From Plasmodiophora brassicae (lineage: Eukaryota; Endomyxa; Phytomyxea; Plasmodiophorida; Plasmodiophoridae), in contig JASFAU010000006.1 of assembly GCA_039704465.1 (NCBI GenBank), positions 1,394,512-1,458,511 on the forward strand: a DNA stretch of 64,000 bases, given 5' to 3'. Positions 18,950 to 30,315 of this stretch are shown here, piece after piece (the stretch's first letter is position 1; each line of letters begins with the position of its first letter). The notes beneath the pieces are model-generated. The model saw only the letters and a list, made by a program, of their open reading frames with translations, did no database searches and had not been told where the DNA came from. Position numbers and translations under genes: made by a program.

Positions 18950-20550
18950 ATGCCGCGCGGCTCATTTGAAACTTCCGCCGCGGCGCCGTGGCGTGTGCCG
19001 TTCGCGTCGCCGTCGGACGCCGGTCGCGTGCAGCAGGAGCCGGTGCCCGGCGAGCTGTCGATCGCGTCGATCGCCCTGCTGGCCATGTCGCGCGCGCAGC
19101 TGCCGCCCGACCGCGACATGGCGTCCGCGTTCAACGCCGTCGGCGCCGGGTGGCAGCCGGACGACTCCGCCAGCGGGCACACGAGCGACGGCGCCTATGA
19201 CGACGACGAGCTCGAGGGGGACGAGAAATCCGTCCCGGCGATTTCGTCGACAGCGACGATGACGACGTCTTCGTCGTCGTCCTCGCGGCAGTTCAGCGAG
19301 AAGGGGCGGCAGTTTCAGAAGGGGCGGTTCACGCCGGACGAGAAGGAGATCCTCCGCAAGGCCGTCCTGGAGTAACGCGGTCGCGTTTCGCGTTCCGGCA
19401 CGTTTCTGACCGCGTCGTGGTCGCACAGCTACGTCCGCGAGCACGACCTGGGCGACGCCGGCATCCAGATGCTGTGCGCCAAGAAACGACGCCCCGAGTT
19501 GCGCGGCGCCTGGTCCATCATCGGTAGGTCGGCCTGCCTGCGCGTCCCAGACGCCGATCCGAATCATCGACGCCCTCTGTGTGTCTGCGTAGCCCAGTGC
19601 CTGCCGCATCGGTCGGTCAGCTCCTGCTACCATTTCTGTACGCGCGCCTTCGCCGACCGCAGCACCGGGAAATGGACGGACGACGACATCGCGTTGCTGA
19701 GGTTCGCTGGTCGTCGTCGGCGCGCGCGCGCCCGCCCCGAACCGAACCGACTCTGACCTGCCTGCCAGGCAACTCGTCGCCAAGCACGGGCGGAAGTGGA
19801 CCCTGATCGGCTCCATGATCGAGCGCCTGCCGTGCTCGTGCAGGGACAAGTATCGGTAATGGAGGGGCAGCGCACGCGGCCCGCGCGTACCGTCGGCCGC
19901 CGGATCGCGCTCTGAACCGAAACGACAGGCTCCTGGAGAAGCGGGGGTCCAAGTGGACCCTGGACGAGGAGGAGCTGTTGGTCCAGCACATGCGGGCGTA
20001 CGGCGACACGGTCCCGCTCGAGCTCCCGCGTCACGACCCGTCCAGCTGCCTGGAGCACTGGCGCGTCAAATTCGCCGGGTACATTGTCGACGGCGAGGGC
20101 GTCGCCTGCGCCGCCGACCAGAAGCTGCTTCGCGGCGTGATCCAGCAGCAGGCGGACACGTTCCACGCCATTCAGTGGAGTTGCATCGACGTGCCGGACT
20201 GGCCGGCATCGTTCCGCGCCTGGCGGTGGGAAGTCCTCGCCGGAACGGTCAAGTCGTACTGCACGTTCATCACGGGGCCGGTCGAGATCTCGAAGATGGT
20301 CCTGCAGCACATCGCGTCTCAGTCGCTGCCGTTGTCTCCGCCTGGCCAGCTTCGCCAGGTCGTGGCAGCACCCGGGCAGTTGCTACATCAGGCGCCGATC
20401 GTGGCGCTACAGCAGCACCCGCAGGCGTTTGCGCAGCAGCACCCGCAGCCGCAGCGGCAGAACCAGGAACATCAGCAGCAATACGTGAACAATGATTTGT
20501 TCGCAGGAGAAGAGGGCAGTGTCGGCCTCGTCGATCTTCAGGGCCTGTAG
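18950..20550 (+). CDS. Myb-repeat DNA-binding protein, REB1/TTF1/DMTF-like
   Basis: Five exons by my reading (about 18950-19373, 19430-19525, 19589-19700, 19769-19857, 19930-20550). An acidic Ser/Asp-rich N-terminus precedes KGRFTPDEKEILRKAVLE, the first Myb-type helix set. Then come RGAWSIIG..LPHRSVSSCY, GKWTDDDIALLR with LVAKHGRKWTLIGSMI and LPCSCRDKYR, and GSKWTLDEEELLVQHMRAYG. The spaced Trp residues and the alternation of divergent repeats resemble the REB1/Reb1p, TTF-I and DMTF1 group, which bind rDNA terminators and act as roadblocks or transcription regulators. The C-terminus is Gln-rich (residues roughly after SLPLSPPG), a possible activation region. Which member of the group it is cannot be told by eye. 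Confidence 0.75.
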
Positions 20551-21033
20551 CCCCGCCGATCAGCACCGGTCGCTACACACAAAGCAACACCAGTAGTAAG
20601 CGCATCACCACCACCACCACCACCATCATCATCGTCGTCAACGTCAAACCAAAACATACGAACCGCTATCACACCGAATCTGTCGTGGGCCCGGTGCGTC
20701 ATCGCCGTGCGGGACCTAGCCGCGCCGCTGCACCCTATCATACCGTCGCCCCCCCAATACGTCCTTCCGCAGTGTGTCGAAATACATGTTGCGCGCGTCA
20801 CTTGTGTCGGAAACGCAGCGCGACTCTGGCCAGTGTGCCGCCGATGGAGCCGCGCGCAGGAGTGTATCATGCGCGACCGGGGGCACCTGCTGGGCAGCGC
20901 CACGACGACGCACGCTGCTCCACAAAACCCGTCGCGGAACACGTCGATCCTTTTTTATTTTTTAGGTCGTTTTCGGCGAACGACTCGTCCAGTGTATTGG
21001 GCGTCCCGTTCGCCGCGCGCGTTCCGTGTCGCA
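20551..21033. other. intergenic with (CAC)n run
   Basis: 20608-20640 is a CAC/CAT trinucleotide run. A T-rich tract at 20950-20965 lies just before the V-ATPase gene. No gene is seen. Confidence 0.5.
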
Positions 21034-22124
21034 ATGTCGGAGGCGCGCCTGGCCGTGTTCCCGTCGCGCATGGCGCTGCAGAACATGAAGACGAAGCAGG
21101 TCGGGGCGCGACGCGGGTTCACCCTGCTGAAGAAGAAGTCGGACGCGCTGAAGGCGAAGATCCGCGCCATCACGCGCCGCATCTACGAGACGAAGCAGTC
21201 GATCGGCGAGGACCTGAAGGCGGCCGCCTTCTCGCACACCGAGGCCACGTGGGCCGCGGGCGCCTTCAAGTACGCCCTCGTGGACCCTCGTGACCCGCTC
21301 CGCACTGACCCTCCGCGCGCGTAGCGACAAGGTCATCGAGAAGGTCAAGGCGGCGTCGTTCCGTGTCACTGTATCGATGGAGAACGTGGCCGGCGTGAAG
21401 ATACCCTCGTTCCAACCTGCGAAACGCGAAACCGAGGGTGGGCGCTGCTGCACTTCGCGCCCGCGTTGCACGTTGCCCTAAGTTCGCGGCCCACAGCATC
21501 GCCCGTCGGGTTGTCCAAGGGCGGCATGCAGATCGCGAAATGTCGCGACACGTTCTCGAAGGTGCTGGCGAACCTGGTCACGGTTGCCTCGCTGCAGACG
21601 TCGCTGCTCCTGATCGACGCCGCGCTGAAGGTCACGAACCGGCGCGTCAACGCCCTCGACTTTGTCGTCATCCCCAGGATCGAGAATACGATCTCGTACA
21701 TCGTTAGCGAACTGGACGTAAGCCATGCAGCGTTGCGTTGCTGGTCAGCGCCGCTGCTGAATCGTCAGCGAATATGTAGGAGCTGGAGCGCGAAGAGTTC
21801 TACAGGTCGGGCGACGCATCGGGAGAGCGGACGCACCATGTCGCCACGACCCTGCGGCTACTGATCGTCTGTCTGTCAGGTTGAAACATGTAAAAGCTGT
21901 CAAGCTCGAAGAGCAGGTCGTGCGAATCGCATCCTATGCCCCGCATCAGCACGCGTGTACTGACTCCCCAACTGGCACAGGAGGTCGCCGAGGCGCAGCG
22001 CAAGGAAGAACTGGCGATGCGGCAAGCGTCAGGGTTGCTCCCGGCTGTCGAGGAACCCACCAACCTTGTCGAGCGCAAACCCGACATCGACATGATCATC
22101 AGCAACCTAAACGACTTCCATTGA
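21034..22124 (+). CDS. VMA8: V-type proton ATPase subunit D
   Basis: Subunit D forms the central rotor stalk of the vacuolar proton pump. Exon 1 (21034-21269) starts MSEARLAVFPSRMALQNMKT and contains GFTLLKKKSDALKAKIRAI, the family hallmark. A 55-nt intron precedes exon 2 (from 21325), DKVIEKVKAASFRVTVSMEN with VAGVKIPSF. Exon 3 gives GLSKGGMQIAKCRDTFSKVL, LASLQTSLLLIDAALKVTNR-like sequence and RRVNALDFVVIPRIENTISY. Short exons ELEREEFYR and LKHVKAVKLEEQ and a C-terminal exon ending DIDMIISNLNDFH complete it. Six exons and all conserved blocks are present in order, so it appears intact. Confidence 0.93.
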
Positions 22125-22256
22125 ACGCACCGCGATCGCAACGGACCCGACATGGGCGTTGGTCGCTGCCGAACATGGGCTACGTACGCGGCCGACGGCA
22201 GGCGACCCCCACACGCGCTCTGTATGCTCAGCGCCGCGATGGGCGCACCCGTCCGT

Positions 22257-25200
22257 CTAGGCGGTCCGTTTCTTGGCCCGCATGGCCGTGTCCTTCGTCG
22301 ACTTGGACGACGCGCCCGGGCTATACCCGCACAGCGGCACGTCCTCGACACGCGCCAGGTTCAGTCGTTGATGGATCTGCACGCCCGACCGTGTGAGTCC
22401 CGCGTCGATCGTCCACAGGAAGGCGCACGTACCCGGTACTGATTGGCAGCCTGTGAGGCGGGCGTCGCGCCGCCCGGCTTCGCGTAGCTGGGACTGGATT
22501 CCAGCGGGACGCGCGGCGCCTGCGACGCCTGCTTGCCCGACAGCAGGCTGGTCTTCAGCCGTGTGAATTCGGCGTTCGCCCGGATCTTCTTGATCTCGTC
22601 CCAGTACCCATCCAGCTCCTGGTCGGCGGCCCGTGCGTCGTCCTCGGCCGCGGGCTCGCCCGACGCCTCGTCCGTCGTCTGCTTCGTCGTCGATTCCATC
22701 CGCAGCAACTAGGGCAGACGCGACGTCAGACATCGCCGTTGGCACACGCGACGTTGCCCGCACGTTGGCCGGGCTCTGCCACGTCGATCGATCCGTCAGG
22801 CTCCATGGGGCGCGATCCGACACGAACATGCCGACCAGGCTGCCGTCCAGCGACCACAAGCGTATGCGCCGGTCCGTTGCCGTCGTCACGAGCATCTCGC
22901 GCCCGTCGACCATTGCTGTGCCAATCGCGCGCGTCATCACAGGGCGGAACGCGCGCGTCCCAGCAGGGTCGCGACGTACACAGACTGCTGATGGAGCGTT
23001 CGTGCGCGCGCCACGTCCTCGCGTGCTGGATGCCGACCTGCGGCTGTCGAACGGTCGCCCAGACCTTGACGTACCCGCTGGAGTCGCCGGTGACCAGCGT
23101 GCGGTCGTTGCCGCTCTTGACGATGGCCATGATGCCGGCGGGGGACGACGCGGGGCTGCCCGCGACCTGCATCACCAGCGGCCAGCTGGTCCTGGACCCA
23201 TCCCAGCCGCGGACGCGCCCTGGACAGGCGTTCGAATTCGTCGGGGAGCATTGCGCGCTCTCTCGACACGTACCGTCGGAGCCGGCCGAGATCAGCAGCG
23301 AGAGGGTCGGCAGCCAGGCCAGGGCGTCGACGCTGGTGGACTCGGCGCCGTCGACGAGCCGTCGCTTGGCGGATTTCGAGTCCAGGCTCCAGATGACGAC
23401 GGCGCCGTCCGCGCCGCCCGACGCCAGCCACGTGTTCCCGCACCAGACCATGCAGGTGATGTCGCCGGTGTGGCCCTTGGCCCCGGCCGCCATCGTGCTG
23501 GCGATCGGCTGCACCTTGTCGGCGTGGTCCTCCCAGACCCGGATGCGGGCGTCCCACCCGCCGGCCACGATGAACTTGGACGGGCTGTCCGCCGACCGGT
23601 CGTCGACGATGAAGGCGAGCGAGGTGACCTCTCGGCGGTCGCGGCCGGGCGCCGCCCCGTCGACGCAGTCGGACAGGCACTGCCCGCTGCTAAAGTTCCA
23701 GACCTTGACCGACCCGTCGTCCCCGCCCGTTATCAGTCGGCGCATGGACGCGTCCAGCGCCATGGCCGTGATCGACGACGCCCGCCGGTGCACGTTCCGG
23801 TACGAGAACACGCTGCGGCCGGTCTCCAGGTCCCAGACCTGGGGGCGCGGGGGTGTTCAGCGGCGGGCAGGCGCGGCGCGGGTGTCGTCGGCAACGGACC
23901 GACCTTGACCTGGGAGCCCACGTCGCCGGAGACGACCTGGCCGAAATTCGAATTGTAGATGGCCGTGCAGATCGAGTGGTCGTGCGACAGCGTCTCCGCC
24001 TGGCTGACCGCCTTGCTGGGCCAGACGTCCAGGCGGTTCGTCGCCGCCAGCAGGCAGGAGTGCGCCTTCACCCAGGTCAGGCGCGAGATGCGGTTCTCGG
24101 GGCGGTAATGGTTCGCGTCCGTTATCGTCTGCATGCACCTGAAGTTCCTGACGTCCCACACCTGCCGCGCGCCCTAAGCCACTGATCGGGCGGCACGAAC
24201 GCGCCGCACGGCGAACCTTGATGGTCTTGTCGACAGCGAGCGAGATGATCTGGTTCTTGTCCTCGTTGACGACGACCTGCTGGACGGCGGCCATGTGCCC
24301 GGACAGCGAGTTGATCTCGCGGCACCGGAACGGGTCCCAGGCCGTGATCCGGCGCGACGACCCGCACGACACCATGAACTTGTACCCGGCGCAGAAGTCG
24401 AACGAGTACACGCCCTTCCGGTGCCCGGTGAACTTCTTCCGCACCGGGTCCTGCGCCCCGTCGTCAACCCACCACCAGGACGGGGGAAGCGCCCGACGGT
24501 GCCCCACACGCACCTGCCCGTGCCTCTCGACGTCCAGGAACTTGACGGTGCGGTCCAGGGAGCTGGTCACGAGCGCGTCCAGCTCCGGGATCCATTTGAT
24601 GTCGGTGACCCAGTCGGTGTGCACGCCGGGGAACGCTACGGCCAACGTTTTAGACGTCGTCGACGAGCGGGCGCCGGGCGCGCGCGTGTACCTTCCCGAC
24701 GGACGCCAATGCATTTCGGCGAATCATGGCTGCACTCGGCGATGGCGCCGTCGCACGCGTGCCATTTCTCGTCGAACGCGTGGATCGTGATCGTGCCCAT
24801 CGTATCGCCGATGGCCATGATGTCCTACACACATCACGCGGCAGGGTCACGCCCGCAGCGCGCGTGTGATGATGACAACGAGAGCGCCGACCTCGGTGGG
24901 CGACGGGATGCCAGTGACGCACACGGGCATGTTCTCCAGCATGGTCTGCATTCGCTGCGGTTGCTGCTGGCGTCGCAGCTCGGCGAACGTCAGGCCGTTG
25001 TTCCGGGTGACCGGGTCGTCGTTGAACCGGGACACGAGCTCGAACGACGTGGCGTCGTAGAAGTGGGCGCGCAGGTCGGCGCTGACCATGGCGAGGCGGT
25101 TCGACCGCGGCAGCAGGCACGACCCGATGATCCACGAGTTCCCGCAGCGCACCGTCCGCACGTGCAGGCGATCCTTGCAATTCCAGACCTTGAACGTGCC

Positions 25201-25742
25201 GTCCCGGCTCGACGTCACGTACTTGTCCGTCTTGGGGATGTACAGGACCGTCTCGATCATGTCCCGATGGTAGTGGTGGGCGTTGTCGGCCGGTTCCGGG
25301 ACCGGCGACGGCACCAGCTCGTCGAACTGCGTTGGCAAACGACGTCAGCGATGGCGGCCACGACACCCGAAACCGAGCCGGCGTACGCTCGTGTCGTTGA
25401 ACTCGTTGGCCTGGTTCTCCATCAGGAGGAAGTGCGTGAACTCGTCCCAGTCGACGGTCCCGTCCGAGTTGGCGTCAATCTTCATGAACAGGTGCGTCAG
25501 GTCGCGACGGTTCGTCGCCGTCTGCTTGCCGAGCACCTTGCCCAGCAGTGACACGAACTGTGTCCCGCCTCAGAACGAGCGCTCTGGCACGTTCGACGAC
25601 TACATGCTACCTCGTCCTCTTCCAGACCGCCATCGGCCTCGTCAAAGTACGTCTTCAGCAACTCGAGCGACTCCGCATTGATGCTGACGCCCTGCTGGCC
25701 GTCGTCGGTGCCCGCATCACCGGCACGACCGACGCCGTCCAT
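22257..25742 (-). CDS. EF-hand plus WD40-repeat protein (WDR49/WDR64-like)
   Basis: The start at 25742 (MDGVGRAGDAGTDDGQQGVS) leads to an acidic helix, then an EF-hand exon with FMKIDANSDGTVDWDEFTHF (a canonical DxNxDGxVxxxE loop). Many WD40 exons follow, including MIETVLYIPKTDKYVTSSRD, IPELDALVTSSLDRTVKFLD, GHRKGVYSFDFCAGYKFMVS, RRLITGGDDGSVKVWNFSSG, WLASGGADGAVVIWSLDSKS and MLVTTATDRRIRLWSLDGSL. A 56-nt intron near 22711-22766 joins the last blade to a C-terminal part (MESTTKQTTDEASGEPAAED..., then IHQRLNLARVEDVPLCGYSP) ending at 22257. EF-hand/WD40 proteins of this arrangement are calcium-responsive scaffolds, often in species with cilia. Flagellate stages would explain retention; that is inference. 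Exon count is about ten. Confidence 0.8.
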
Positions 25743-25924
25743 CCCGGGGGACGACCTAGTCAACGGTACCGAGGGGGTACACACTTCGCCCCCGGGGATA
25801 GGTATATGTGACCACGTGCGGATTGCAACAGGGGCGGCGAGCGCCAACGGCGTGTTTTAGTCACGAAGCGCGCGCGGGCCCTGGCGGACAGCAGACCACA
25901 AGCACGACGACGATGGAGACGCGG

Positions 25925-27129
25925 TCAGACTTGAACAGCGCTGATGCTGCAGCCGGTGGCGACACCGTTCGCGTCGACGGAGACGGTGATCGGGCTGGGG
26001 ATGCCCAGCAGGCCGGCACAGTCGAGGCCGGCGGCCTCGAACGCCCCCTGGAACCGGGCGCACATGAAGTTGAACAGCTGGTTGCCCGTGGCCGGGTCTG
26101 GCGACGCGACCGTCGTGAAGAATCTCTGGAAATGGTCCTGGAAACGGGTCGGGGCGATGTTCGCCAGGTTCCGGCAGTAGTCGGTGGGCGACCCGGACGC
26201 GTTCGGGTCCTGGAACACGCCGGCACGATACAGGTTCCGCTTCTGCAGGTTCGGCTGCCCGTTGACGACGACCATGGCGTCATTGTCGGGGACGAGCGCG
26301 ACGGGCGCCTGCTGGAACCGGGCGGCCTGGATCTCGTCCAGCGCCAGGGACGGCGAGGTCGCACCCGGGTCCTCCAGCACGTTGCCAACGAAGAGCGCGC
26401 ACTGGAGGACGCCGGCAATGTACTCCACGAGGCCGTTATCGCTGCCGTTGCTGATGACTTTGGCGCCCGGGAGATCCCTGCGGTTCGCGGCCGTGTTCTG
26501 GGCGACCTGGCCAGACGCGGTCAGAAGGTACGTCGTATCGACGTTGTCGCTCTGGTCCATGTCGACGATGGCGAAGTCTCTGGTCGACGGGCACGGCTGC
26601 CCGTCCAGGCCGGTCCCGAGCGGGGTCACGTTCTGCACGTTCTGGGCGGCCTGGAAGAAGGCGACCGCGTTACAGTAGGCCACCTGGCCGAACAGTGAAT
26701 CGGGCAGGCCGTTCACACAGTTGCCGTTGGCCAGGCCCGGGCCCGTCAGGGTCAGCGTGTCGCCGTTCGACCCGAACCAGATGCCGACGATCGCGTTAGC
26801 AGGCAGGCTGGGGACGACGGGCGGCGCGGCCGGCTGCGTGCCCGCGTTGATCACCAGCGGGTGGTACACCGAGATTGTCTGCGTCGCTGGATCGTAGATG
26901 GACGCCTCCGCGAACGACGCCGTGTCGGCTGCTTGATCGCAGCCGGTCATCTATAGCAGGTGGCGTGTCAATCTCCGAGCACAGGGGATCGCAAGCGGGG
27001 CGGGCCGACCGTGTACGGGGTCGCCAGCCCCTCCGCGGTCAGCGGGTTAGGAGGCACCGTGATGACGCAGTCCTGCCCATGGACGGCGACGGCACTGGCG
27101 ACCACGAGGAGAACGACGGCAACGCGCAT
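25925..27129 (-). CDS. secreted protein of a family also seen in fungi
   Basis: Exon 1 (27129-27010) gives a signal peptide MRVAVVLLVVASAVAVHG followed by QDCVITVPPNPLTAEGLATP. A 59-nt intron (27009-26951) leads to exon 2, MTGCDQAADTASFAEASIYD with PATQTISVYHPLVINAGTQP, ending ATGCSISAVQV at 25925. The total is 381 residues. From memory, the CxxTVPxNPLxxxGLATPY start, the (Q)ISVYxPLVIxAGTQPA segment, NxLTLxxxxxxCVNG, DFAVVDQDQSDN-like DQSDN and NGSD motifs occur in a group of uncharacterised secreted fungal proteins. No catalytic motif is apparent. Cys residues probably pair in disulphides. A homologue outside fungi may reflect transfer or an old family. Confidence 0.7.
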
Positions 27130-27461
27130 GTTCGCGATGCAACCCGGCGCAGGCACACGATGTCGCTGGCAGGAACCCGTTTGCCGAATGAGGCGCATCG
27201 ATTCGGGATGCCCTTGCGATCATCGGGGTACGAATTCTGGATGAATCGAGAAGCGGGTCATGCACGAAGGCGGACACCTTGGTGCCGGGTTCCACCCAGA
27301 TATGCCCGGGCGGGACGCGTGCCCAGCGCCGCTGCCTGGGCCTTCATTGCGCAGAGCGTGCTTCGTCTGGTTGCGCGAGCGCGGGGGAACGACGTGTGAC
27401 GACAGTCGCGCAATTTTTGTGCGTTGCAGCTCGTCGTCGCGGGGCGGGGCCGTGACGGGCG

Positions 27462-27804
27462 ATGACGCGGGGCAACCAGCGCGACGTGGTAAGGCGCCGC
27501 CGCGCGACGGACCGGGGCGGGCATCGTGGCGCCGTTCCAGTGACCCGGTCGCTGCTGTAGGATCGCGAGCGCGCCCGTAAACGGGCCGAGAAGAACGCCA
27601 AGCCGAAGTCGACGTCGACGTCGGACCTGCGCAAGAAGCAGGAACAGTGAGGACCCGCGCTATACGCCGCCGCGAGCCTCGCTGATGGTCTGATGCCGAA
27701 CGTTCGACAGAGATGCGGCCATTATGCGCCAGAAATTGGAAGCGTCGAAGAAGCGCAAAGAAGAGGCGGCGGCGGCGGCGGCTGCCGCTGCGACAAAGAA
27801 ATAG
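27462..27804 (+). CDS. SERF: SERF / 4F5-family protein (3 exons)
   Basis: SERF proteins are tiny, charged and conserved; in animals they modulate protein aggregation. Exon 1 (27462-27488) codes MTRGNQRDV, the diagnostic N-terminus (MTRGNQRE in animals). Exon 2 (27561-27646) codes DRERARKRAEKNAKPKSTST with SDLRKKQE. Exon 3 (27711-27804) completes a split Gln codon and reads DAAIMRQKLEASKKRKEE, then an Ala run and TKK. The 72- and 64-nt introns are GT-AG and phase-consistent. The product is 68 residues. The xAEIMxxKQ-type segment of the family matches DAAIMRQKLEA. The nine-codon first exon explains why no long frame is seen. Confidence 0.92.
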
Positions 27805-28135
27805 CGGGCCGGGCGGGCGCTCCAGTTTGCCCAGCCATCACGGCCGATATGCATGAACAGGAACGTTCCCAGGCATGCCACGTCTGTGCAGCCGACGAAA
27901 TGGTCGACGATGCCTCGATGACGCGGGCAGTCGTTGCCGTTGCGACTCGGGGTGCCAATTGCGTTCGTTCGTGCCAGCGAAAGGCCCGTTTTAATGAGGC
28001 GTTCACTGCGGGCGGCCACGTGCCTAGAACGTTGGGGGCATGGCGATGATGCTTGAGGGAGAGAGATCACGTCTGATGATGAGGATGATGGCCGCCGCCG
28101 GGAACGCCCTGCCTGTCCAGGATCGGAGGGGCGAC

Positions 28136-29496
28136 CTACGTCTGTCTCGACTTGACAACCTTCCGGTAGGCGTACTGGATGGACTTGGCGACGCCGGCCG
28201 AGTAGACACCTTTCAGCGTTTGCCAGAAGCTGGCACGCTGCCCGATGCGCCCGATGCATCGTCGCAGGACCCTGGCGGCCGACTCCACAGATACCAGCGC
28301 GTGGCGCCACGATGCCGCCTGCGTCGCGTCACCGACGGCTCGGAACTCCCTGAAGCACAGGTCCCGGAGGTGGTCGGGAAGACGCGCGAACACGCCGCAC
28401 AGGTGATGCAGGTCGAGGGCGCGCTGGAACCGGGACCCGTCTGCCTCTGGCCTACGCAGGCACGCATTGTGAGTTTCAGGGGTGCCACGCTGCCGACCAG
28501 CACCGACCGAAGGTACCCGAGGCGGCCGGCGTACTCGAAGCAGGGCGCATACAATCGGCGGAACCCGTCGCGGTTCACATTGACAATGTTGGCGACCTTC
28601 CGCGGGTTCTCCCCCATGCCTGGATCGGGCGGCACAGTAAATACACGCGATGCACACATCATGATCCGCGCGCGCCGACCGATGTGCATGCGGATGTCGC
28701 CCGAGTACGATAGCCCGGCGATGGTCATGAACAGGTCGTGTTCGGTGAACCGGGCCGGTTGCATGACCAGCGCCGACAGGAACGCCTGCTGCAGGTTGCA
28801 GGCCGACCAGCGGTCGATCTCGTCCGTCGACGCCAGGATCGTTTGCTGCGCACACACACGTTCACGTCAGACGATGGCGGTGCAGGCAGCGGGCAGGCAG
28901 CGTACGTACCGGTTTCTGCATTCGCCCGCTAACGTACAGGGTCGACCAGGTTCGCAAATCGTGCAGGAGGTCCTCGACAGCGATGACGCCATACTTGATC
29001 ATCTACTACGCAGGCGCTTAGCACCCGCGCGTGCGGTCGCGACCACACGCGCCTACCGTGCGCTCGTCGTACGGCACCAGCGTGTTGAAATGGACGCCGG
29101 CGGCCGTCCTCTGCATCCGGGATACACCGCCTGCGGGGGGACGGGCGCTCGGCGTCAGCGGGGCAATCCGCACACGTCGCGATCGCACCAGACGCGTACC
29201 TGGTCCCAGCAGACGCGCCAGGCACGAATAGTGCCGCGGGTGCTGGTCCATGTTGTCGGCGTGCCAGGACGGTGAATCGCGGACACCTGATGCAAACGCG
29301 ATCAAGGTCAGGAGGCGCATGGCCGGGACAGGGCGAACGCGCGCCCCGGACCGAATATGAAGTCGACCATGGTGGCGGTCGGGTCGGGCCCGCGCCCGGC
29401 CTGCGGCACGACGCCGGACCCGTACGCCATGGCGAACTCGACGGGCGGAAAGCGCCGAAGGATGCTGCTCAGGGTGGCGCGCTCGGCCACCGCCAT
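28136..29496 (-). CDS. TAM41: mitochondrial CDP-diacylglycerol synthase TAM41
   Basis: TAM41 (Mmp37) makes CDP-diacylglycerol on the matrix side of the inner membrane, the first step to cardiolipin. Exon 1 from ATG 29496 reads MAVAERATLSSILRRFPPVE with FAMAYGSGVVPQAG, the nucleotidyltransferase GSG motif. Exon 2 reads VRDSPSWHADNMDQHPRHYS. Further exons read AAGVHFNTLVPYDERT, IKYGVIAVEDLLHDLRTWST with LYVSGRMQKP, and TEHDLFMTIAGLSYSGDIRM, followed by GMGENPRKVANIVNVNRDGF and a C-terminus TLKGVYSAGVAKSIQYAYRK to the stop at 28136. All family landmarks appear in order across about seven exons. The last internal boundaries (about 28290-28460) are only approximate. It is divergent from the zf-UBP gene, which begins 108 bp away. 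Confidence 0.88.
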
Positions 29497-29603
29497 GGAC
29501 GTCGTCGTCGTCGACGCCACCGCGTGCGCGCGCTCTGCCGTCCGATTGGGCGGCGCGGCGCTGCGGGGCGCGTCCGCAATCTCCGGTTCCCGGTCGCCCG
29601 GCG
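29497..29603. promoter_or_regulatory. 107-bp bidirectional promoter region
   Basis: The only non-coding space between the divergent starts of TAM41 (minus, 29496) and the zf-UBP gene (plus, 29604). No TATA box is evident. Shared regulation is inferred from the spacing. Confidence 0.45.
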
Positions 29604-30011
29604 ATGTCGAACGACACCGGCGGGTGGGTCGAGGCCCGGCGCACCTGCCCCCACGTCCAGGAGCACGTTGCGGTCGCGCCGGACGACGACGACGAGCGGA
29701 AGGATGGTGGGGCGGTTGATCGGCGCTGCCGGTCGTGTGCGACGGCGGCGGGCGGCGACCTGGCGGAGCCCTGGGTCTGCGTCCGCTGCTGGGCGACGCA
29801 TTGCGGGCGGTATGTGCACGGGCACGCGCGCGCCCACGCGATCAGCGCCGGGCACCAGATCGCGTGCGGCTGGGCGGACCTGTCGTTCTGGTGCTACGCG
29901 TGCGACGCGTACCTGGACCATCGCGCCATTCGCGCCGTCTACGACCTGTACAGCCATCTGCACGTCCGCAAGTTCCACTGCCCGTCGCCGGAACCCTACG
30001 CGGGTCCATAA
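29604..30011 (+). CDS. stand-alone zf-UBP (BUZ) domain protein
   Basis: A single-exon protein of 135 residues, MSNDTGGWVEARRTCPHVQE onward. The zf-UBP fold is visible: CPHV, then CRSC, EPWVCVRCWATHCGRYVHGH, ARAHAISAGHQIACGWADLS and FWCYACDAYLDH. These supply the expected Cys/His zinc ligands and the aromatic residues that, in HDAC6 and USP proteins, bind the free C-terminal Gly-Gly of ubiquitin. There is no attached peptidase, deacetylase or RING, so it probably acts as a small ubiquitin-binding adaptor. It may cooperate with deubiquitinases such as the USP-like genes later in this window; that link is speculative. Confidence 0.85.
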   Translation: MSNDTGGWVEARRTCPHVQEHVAVAPDDDDERKDGGAVDRRCRSCATAAGGDLAEPWVCVRCWATHCGRYVHGHARAHAISAGHQIACGWADLSFWCYACDAYLDHRAIRAVYDLYSHLHVRKFHCPSPEPYAGP

Positions 30012-30315
30012 ACACGCGCGCGCTCTCGCGGATGACTTCGTAGGACGGCGGCGGGTCCCCTGCGTTCACGATCGACAGACAGCGTGCGAACCACGGCGCG
30101 TGCCTGCCAACCGTGTGGGCACCGGTTGACCCTGCGGGTGCCCTGCGCTGTGGGTCATCACTCATCACCCCCAGGCCCCTGAACCGTCATCCACGGCGAT
30201 CCCAATAATAGCCCTGCCCCTGTCGCGGTCGGGATTGCGACGACGGCGCCGCCGGAGCCGGCTGCAGTCGCGCAGAATTCTATTATTGCCGCGGCTGCGA
30301 TTCCCAGCAGGAGGC

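Noticed and set aside
22361..22708. Separate small gene starting MESTTKQTTDEASG
   Set aside because: A 56-nt intron joins it in frame to the last WD40 blade upstream, and its end resembles the C-terminus of EF-hand/WD40 proteins.
22739..23908. 389-residue plus-strand frame
   Set aside because: Antisense of the WD40 exons on the minus strand, which show clear blade motifs.
24295..25551. 418-residue plus-strand frame
   Set aside because: Shadow of the EF-hand/WD40 gene; composition typical of GC-rich antisense.
28040..29275. 411-residue plus-strand frame
   Set aside because: Antisense of TAM41 exons, whose family motifs are on the minus strand.
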